Source: Dryocosmus kuriphilus (Eukaryota > Arthropoda > Insecta > Hymenoptera > Cynipidae). Taken from it: 64,000 nucleotides of DNA. Made by a program: the position numbers and the translations under genes. The notes beneath the pieces were generated by a model. It did not search any database and was not told the origin of the DNA. It was given only the letters and a program-made list of their open reading frames with translations. The stretch lies in NCBI GenBank assembly GCA_038277395.1, contig CM076196.1:96106385-96170384 (forward strand), in the 5' to 3' direction. Below, piece by piece: positions 59,514 through 64,000 of the stretch (position 1 is the first letter of the stretch; each line of letters starts with the position of its first letter).

Positions 59514-60949
59514 GTAATTTTATAATTTTTCTAATAAATAAAAACCATTAAAATTTGACTTGTATAAAATCTAATATCTAAGATAAGCGAAACGCATACT
59601 TGTAAATCCAATAAGAGCTTTTACTATTCTAATCTTTAGTATAATTTTATCTATTTGGGAGAAATGCAATTTTCCAAATATGCTCAAAAGAAAGAAAATG
59701 TAATTTTTTCATATCTTAACTCTAAAAAAGAAAAAATTCAAATAAGCTTTATTTTCAAAACTTTAACAATTGAAGGACTTTCATGTTTTATGACAAATTT
59801 TCGATTTTGTTTGTTTGCTTAATTTGATGTAGGTATAGATCCAAACTTATATCCTTTTAATCAACATCAGGCAAAATCATTTTTGGAAATTTGTAAAATA
59901 TAAATATCAAGGTTATTTTTGTAACTTTATTTTTTAAATTAATTTAGTGTGCATAAAAATTATTGACTTGATTTGTTGTTGATTTCGTTCTGTCCTTCAT
60001 GGATTGTGTTCTCATGATAAAACTCTAACCTCTGATCTTTTCACATTTAAAAAATAATATATAAAGATCGATTAAGATGATTTTTAGAGATCTAAATTTT
60101 AATTCAATTTTAATCAATCAGAAAGAATCATATTGAAAGAAATTGACGTTGAGCTACCTCAAAAACCTTTTTTTAATGGTAAAAAAAATCAGCGATTATT
60201 TCCTGGCCAAAAGGAATAATTTGTTTTCGCGGCAAAATAATTTGAAAGATAAGGCTTAAAAAACCAACCATAATAAACATTTCAATTATGTAAGTATCGG
60301 AAAGAAAAGGTTAAGATCTTGATATTCAAATTCAGTAATAGAATGTATCTAAACTTGTAAATGTAAGCAGATAAAATAAATGCACGATTGAAAGAAACTT
60401 TTTAAACATATAAGAGTTATCATTAATATTAAGAATTCTTTGTAGGTGAAGATTAATGGGTTTTATTCACTTTTATTTGTTTTTTGGTTCACAATTAGTT
60501 ATTTTCAGACACTTCTTAGGTTTAAATAGTCACTTTTTCCACTTCTTAAAAGCAAATTATTCTGTAGCAGCTTCTAAAATGGAAACACCCATTCTTTTAT
60601 GCGACCTGGCTATAACTTCATTTCTGATACATTCTTATTCTTTATTGAAATCATTTGGAAAATAACTAGAAAATTTTATCAAAAATAAGTTTCCTGTACT
60701 TTCAAATCATAATCCTTTTTAAACCCAGTGAATTTGATGCTACAGAAGAAGGTATTAATCCACTATATTTTTTCCTATTCTCGTATTTTACTCTAACTTA
60801 CTGGTTTGATTTCAATTGTAAACAATACCGAAAAAAACATTAATGAAATTTAAGTAAAATTTTGGAAACATATTTTCTGTATGTACGTGTTTAGAAAATA
60901 GTACACTTATCTTCTTATAATTTTTTGAGATTTCTGGTGACATTGAACG
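59514..60949. other. Intron-like sequence, no gene seen
   Basis: AT-rich sequence without coding signal between SAM-gene segments. The open frame at 60456-60665 is hydrophobic low-complexity and unsupported. Confidence 0.35.
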
Positions 60950-61177
60950 GCTTTAGGAGGAAAGAATTAAAGTAATGCTTGCTTTGCATACAGAAGTTCA
61001 ACCGCTTATTCAACGGTATCTGTATGCTTTAATGCTGGTTGGGATGAAATTGTGTCGAATGTAGAACACCTTATTGAGGGGTACAAGAGGCATATTGGGG
61101 AAATCGAAAATGAAAATGAGTTTAAAATGGTATGTGTTGACCACTGATATATTCCAAGTGTTTTAAAATATTTCGTA

Positions 61178-62650
61178 TTGAAATTTATAAAAATGTTTCC
61201 TTGCGTATTTTGTAAACTAAAATTAGGAGGAGAGCGTGAGTTGATGCTTCACGTTAAAGCTTTACATAAAAGTCAATTGAACTGCGAAACGCAATTTCCT
61301 TATCGTGATTGTAATAAAAAAATATTCAAATTTCTGTGCGTAAAAAAAACATTTGACAGCTTGCCATATCGCAGAAACAATTACTTTTAACCCTACGGAA
61401 AAATTACCAGGATGTGTTGAGGCAACTAATACAAATAATGCTTCTTTTTCTGTCACAAATTTTCTAAGTCTTCTCCAAGTACTAAAAATTTTAATTTTGC
61501 AGAATATGAAAAACAAGATAGATACCGAACGGATATCTTAGTAAGTAAATTGCGTGCAAAAACTAAATTACCTAGAAGTTACGTCGTTGAACTTGTAGAA
61601 GACTTTCAATATTACTGTAACTATATTATCGTGGAACCTTTACAGAAAATGTTTGTAAATCAAGACTCAAATCAATCAGTTGACCTTAAAAATGTTTTGA
61701 AAATTATTGAAAAAGCTTTTGAACCTGTTTCTACTGAACAATTGGCATTTAAACAGTTCGAAGAACTAGGTTGCTTGGTCAAACCTGTAGAAGATATTGC
61801 CGTAGATATTACAACTAAAGTTCGACGCTCTGTGGGGGAAAAAAGACGCTCTGCAGGTAAAAAAAGACGCACCGCTGATAAATTTCATCTAGCGACTGTG
61901 CCATGACGCAAAGTAATCAAGAAATTTCTTGAATTACCAAATGCGTTTTTAAAAATTTGGACTACATTAAAAAATGCAAGGAAAGTGATGATTTTTACTC
62001 AGTTGTTCAGAGTGAATTGTGGGGGAAAACTGAGGAACGATTGCAAGGTACTCGTACTATGTTTTCCTCTCGCAGTGAGTTTTTGTTGAAATGGTAGTAG
62101 TTTAGTGCGACTCAAGCGCCGCCATACATCTATGTAGCCAACTATACGTAAAGCCAAGGGTGGCTCGGCAGTCTGTCGGTAGTGCTTGTATCGAGCCATC
62201 GTGTATTACAGTAGTTGAATAAAACTCGTTTTTCTCAAAATATATCTGTATTTATTGAATCTGCAATTTCAGTTTTGATGATTTTGAAATTAGTAATTCC
62301 CTAGGATCACACAAAGGCAATCATAAAATTGGGGGAGTTTACAGCAGTATTTTATGCATTCCACTTGAATTTAGAAGCCAATTAGAAAAAATTTTTATTT
62401 TTCAATTACATCGTACACATCATAAATGCTTGGGAAATGAAGCAACTTTTAATCATGTAATTGATCGACTTAGAAGAAAATGACATCGAAATATGGATAT
62501 AGGGGAAAAGCACAAACTTTACTTTCCGTTAATGTGTTTAGCCGTCGATAACTTAGGTTCTCATACCGCACTTAAGATATATTGTAGAATATTAAATGAT
62601 ACATATATTAATATGCAAATAAGCGTAATTATTTTTAAAAAATTTTTTAT
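61178..62650 (+). pseudogene. C2H2 zinc-finger / transposase-like gene, degraded
   Basis: 61190-61400 encodes a C2H2 finger (FPCVFCKLKLGGERELMLHV, then KALH) and a second broken finger (YRDCNKKIFKF...HLTACH). Exon 61513-62050 (acceptor aattttgcag) has LVSKLRAKTKLPRSYVVELV, FKQFEELGCLVKP and, after a one-base shift at about 61904, RKVIKKFLELPNAF, then SVVQSELWGKTEERLQ. Exon from about 62274 has DDFEISNSLGSHKGNHKIGG, VYSSILCIPLEF and LYFPLMCLAVDNLGSH. The motif series (LPR..V, FLELPN, NPLGSHKG-like, DNLG) is that of large predicted transposon proteins I recall from fish, cnidarians and insects; the DNLG aspartate is plausibly catalytic. Stops and shifts show it is dead. The intron 62050-62272 has proper borders. 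Confidence 0.6.
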
Positions 62651-62906
62651 ACAATTGTCTTATGATTTTTGAGTACACGTCTGAATTATTTTCTTTTAAT
62701 CTTCTGGCTTTCTCGAACTGCGCAAACTCACACAAAACAAACTCGCACTGCGCAGATATTGTTATCACGCTTTTCCCTATCCATTACGTTTGTGTTGCAT
62801 CAGTGTTTCACAGCCATATTGTAAAGTGTGTTATTGTAAAGTCAAGCAAAGTGAAGAAAATTACAGTGGAATTACTGCAGTGCATATAGAGGAACACAAT
62901 AGAGAA

Positions 62907-62967
62907 ATGTCTTATAAGGAAATTCTATCTAAGTGGGGTTTCGACAAATATATCGAGAAATTTGAAG
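62907..62967 (+). CDS. First coding exon of a SAM-domain (SAMD3-like) gene
   Basis: ATG at 62907 opens MSYKEILSKWGFDKYIEKFE plus one base, ending at a good donor (GAAG|gtaagc). This is the first half of a SAM domain. The split codon (G|AA) matches exactly the acceptor phase of the exon at 57613, which starts in the middle of a SAM domain. No following exon is found before the window end. It is therefore either exon 1 of a second copy or the displaced exon 1 of the gene upstream. Confidence 0.6.
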
Positions 62968-63279
62968 GTAAGCACAAATTCTTGCAAATACTGACTCAAA
63001 CAAGAGGCAAAAAAGGAATAAAATATCCAGTATGGCAGTCCAGGACGCCACGCTAGACCTCTTACTAACACATTATTTATTTCCCTTCTTCACACTTTCT
63101 CAATGTGCCCAGGGTCGGATTAAAGCATGGTCCAATGGGGTTGCTACATCCAGGGGGCCCTTACATGACGATTACGAGAAAATTAATTGCTTGAAAATTG
63201 TAAAAGATCCAAAAAATCTTGTCATCAAAACTTTTGGTAGAATCCTATAAGAACGCTTTTTACCAGATACCACCCTGCT

Positions 63280-64000
63280 AAGAATTCCGGACGAATTTTG
63301 GATTCCGAACTTCGTCCGAAAATGTCCGAAATCAGTCCGATCCATGGCTTTTTTCCGAAACATGTCCAGTTCAATCCGAAAACCGTACGAAAACCGTATG
63401 AAATTTCTCCTGTTGAATCCGAAATCCGTTCCGTCCAAAGCGTCGAATCCAGAATCAATGCGAAACAGTCCGAATTTGATCCGGAATTCAGAACCAGAAA
63501 TTACTTTAATTTAAATGCAAATGGAAAGTAGTCCGATGGAATTCGGAATTTGTCCGGTTAAACACATCGAATCCGGAATCAATTCAAAATAGTCCGAAGT
63601 TAATCCGGAACACAGAAAGAGAAACTATTTTAATCAAAGTGAAGACGGAAAATAGTCCGTTACAATCCGGAATCTGTCCGGTCAAAGCCGTCGAGTCCGG
63701 AATCAATCCGAAATAGTCCGAAGTTGATCCTGAATTCAGGAACAGAAATCATTTGAATTAAAGTAAAAACCGAAAGTAGTCTGGTGGAATCCGGAATCTG
63801 TCCAGGCAAAAACTTCGAGTCCGGAATCAATCCGAAACAGTCCGAAGTAGATACGGATTTCATAAAGAACAATTGTTTTAGTTTAAGTGAAAATGGAAAG
63901 GAGTCCGACGGAAACCGGAATCTGTCCGATCGAACACAGGGAGTCCGGAGTCAGTCCGAAACAGTCCGCAGTTGATCCGGAATTCAAAACGAGAAATTAT
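63280..64000. repeat. Satellite of about 124-bp units rich in TCCG motifs
   Basis: Equivalent positions at about 63416, 63541, 63664, 63788 and 63912 give a period of 123-125 bp. Each unit contains aatccggaatctgtccgg, tcgagtccggaatcaatccg, aaatagtccgaagttgatcc and a more variable AT-rich end. Within units the word (a)(g/a)tccg(g/a)a(a) repeats about every 10-20 bp. It continues past the window end. Open frames crossing it on both strands are artefacts. Confidence 0.85.

Larger units (their letters stand above)
57613..61130 (+). pseudogene. SAM-domain (SAMD3-like) multi-exon gene lacking its first exon
   Basis: Exon 57613-57998 starts inside a SAM domain (KHGLLALNETLISHLLPSIG, ERVLFLRQWKNW), a protein-interaction fold, then an acidic linker and VRILLNGRIFGAAILTGYN. 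A one-base frameshift near 57948 separates it from ERIINIIIDEVLNIDKE. The next segment (about 58143-58317) has ELFEELAHEIVEVFLTEVTT, YCVPPTRK and HKWRNSL. Exon 58945-59222 has EENIAWLEKNQAPWNLIKQH and IFKHPRGFEIIEDDF. Exon 59382-59513 has DSRLAIQVLLLLNVTPPKKQ, joined in phase. A last segment (60950-61130) contains GWDEIVSNVEHLIEGYKRHI. This series is what I recall from SAMD3-like proteins in insects and fish. At least three frameshifts make it a pseudogene as assembled. Confidence 0.6.

Noticed and set aside
62050..62272. Solo retroelement end in the transposase intron (aataaaact, tgtattacag)
   Set aside because: Too short, and the proper splice borders explain the segment as an intron.

Overview
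This window is repeat-dense, AT-rich eukaryotic DNA, most likely from an insect. The evidence is spliced genes with GT-AG introns, a mariner element with a TA target site, a Ty3/Gypsy LTR retrotransposon, tnp2/DUF4218-type transposase fragments, a BEN-domain-like gene and many palindromic MITEs. Hymenoptera would fit but is not proved. I see no rRNA, tRNA, CRISPR array or recognisable housekeeping gene. Three gaps of exactly 500 N (18884, 38918, 56089) show that the window is scaffolded from at least four contigs, so order and orientation across the gaps are not certain.

1-18.9 kb: an accessory region built around one transposase superfamily. The C-terminal half of a tnp2/DUF4218 (En/Spm-CACTA-like) transposase lies at 1.86-3.26 kb. 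Its 3' part and 2.6 kb of flank are tandemly duplicated (2316-4914 and 4915-7555), and the two copies carry different frameshifts. Each copy carries two arrays of an exact 12-bp unit that resemble CACTA subterminal repeats. Next comes a minus-strand, six-exon BEN-like gene (8.1-12.6 kb) with a coding minisatellite. It is divergent from a four-coding-exon plus-strand gene (13.4-17.1 kb) encoding the N-terminal half of the same transposase type. A 1.7-kb palindrome sits in that gene's last intron. A degraded minus-strand gene of unknown family (17.7-18.9 kb) ends at the first gap.

19.4-49 kb: a giant inverted repeat. The left arm (about 20.7-36.95 kb) reappears reversed at 39.4-49.0 kb. Both arms hold the same chain of elements: two palindromes, an internally deleted mariner, an LTR insertion inside the mariner, an LTR-like block and another palindrome. 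In the left arm the LTR insertion is a complete 7.6-kb Gypsy element. In the right arm it is a solo LTR at the same ATAT target. The gap near the centre leaves both a real inverted duplication and a mis-scaffolded haplotig possible.

49-56 kb: gene-poor sequence with C-rich and homopolymer-rich stretches of doubtful quality, a dispersed repeat carrying a (GACAAC)n-type minisatellite, a THAP-domain remnant and an array of GC-rich hairpins.

56.6-64 kb: a degraded SAM-domain (SAMD3-like) multi-exon gene with a 497-bp palindromic MITE in one intron. It is followed by a degraded C2H2/transposase-like gene. After that comes a lone first SAM exon whose splice phase fits the SAM gene upstream, and then a 124-bp satellite rich in TCCG motifs. 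The last segment resembles the first: a transposase-like gene, an accessory DNA-binding or protein-interaction gene, and repeat arrays, with parts in permuted order.
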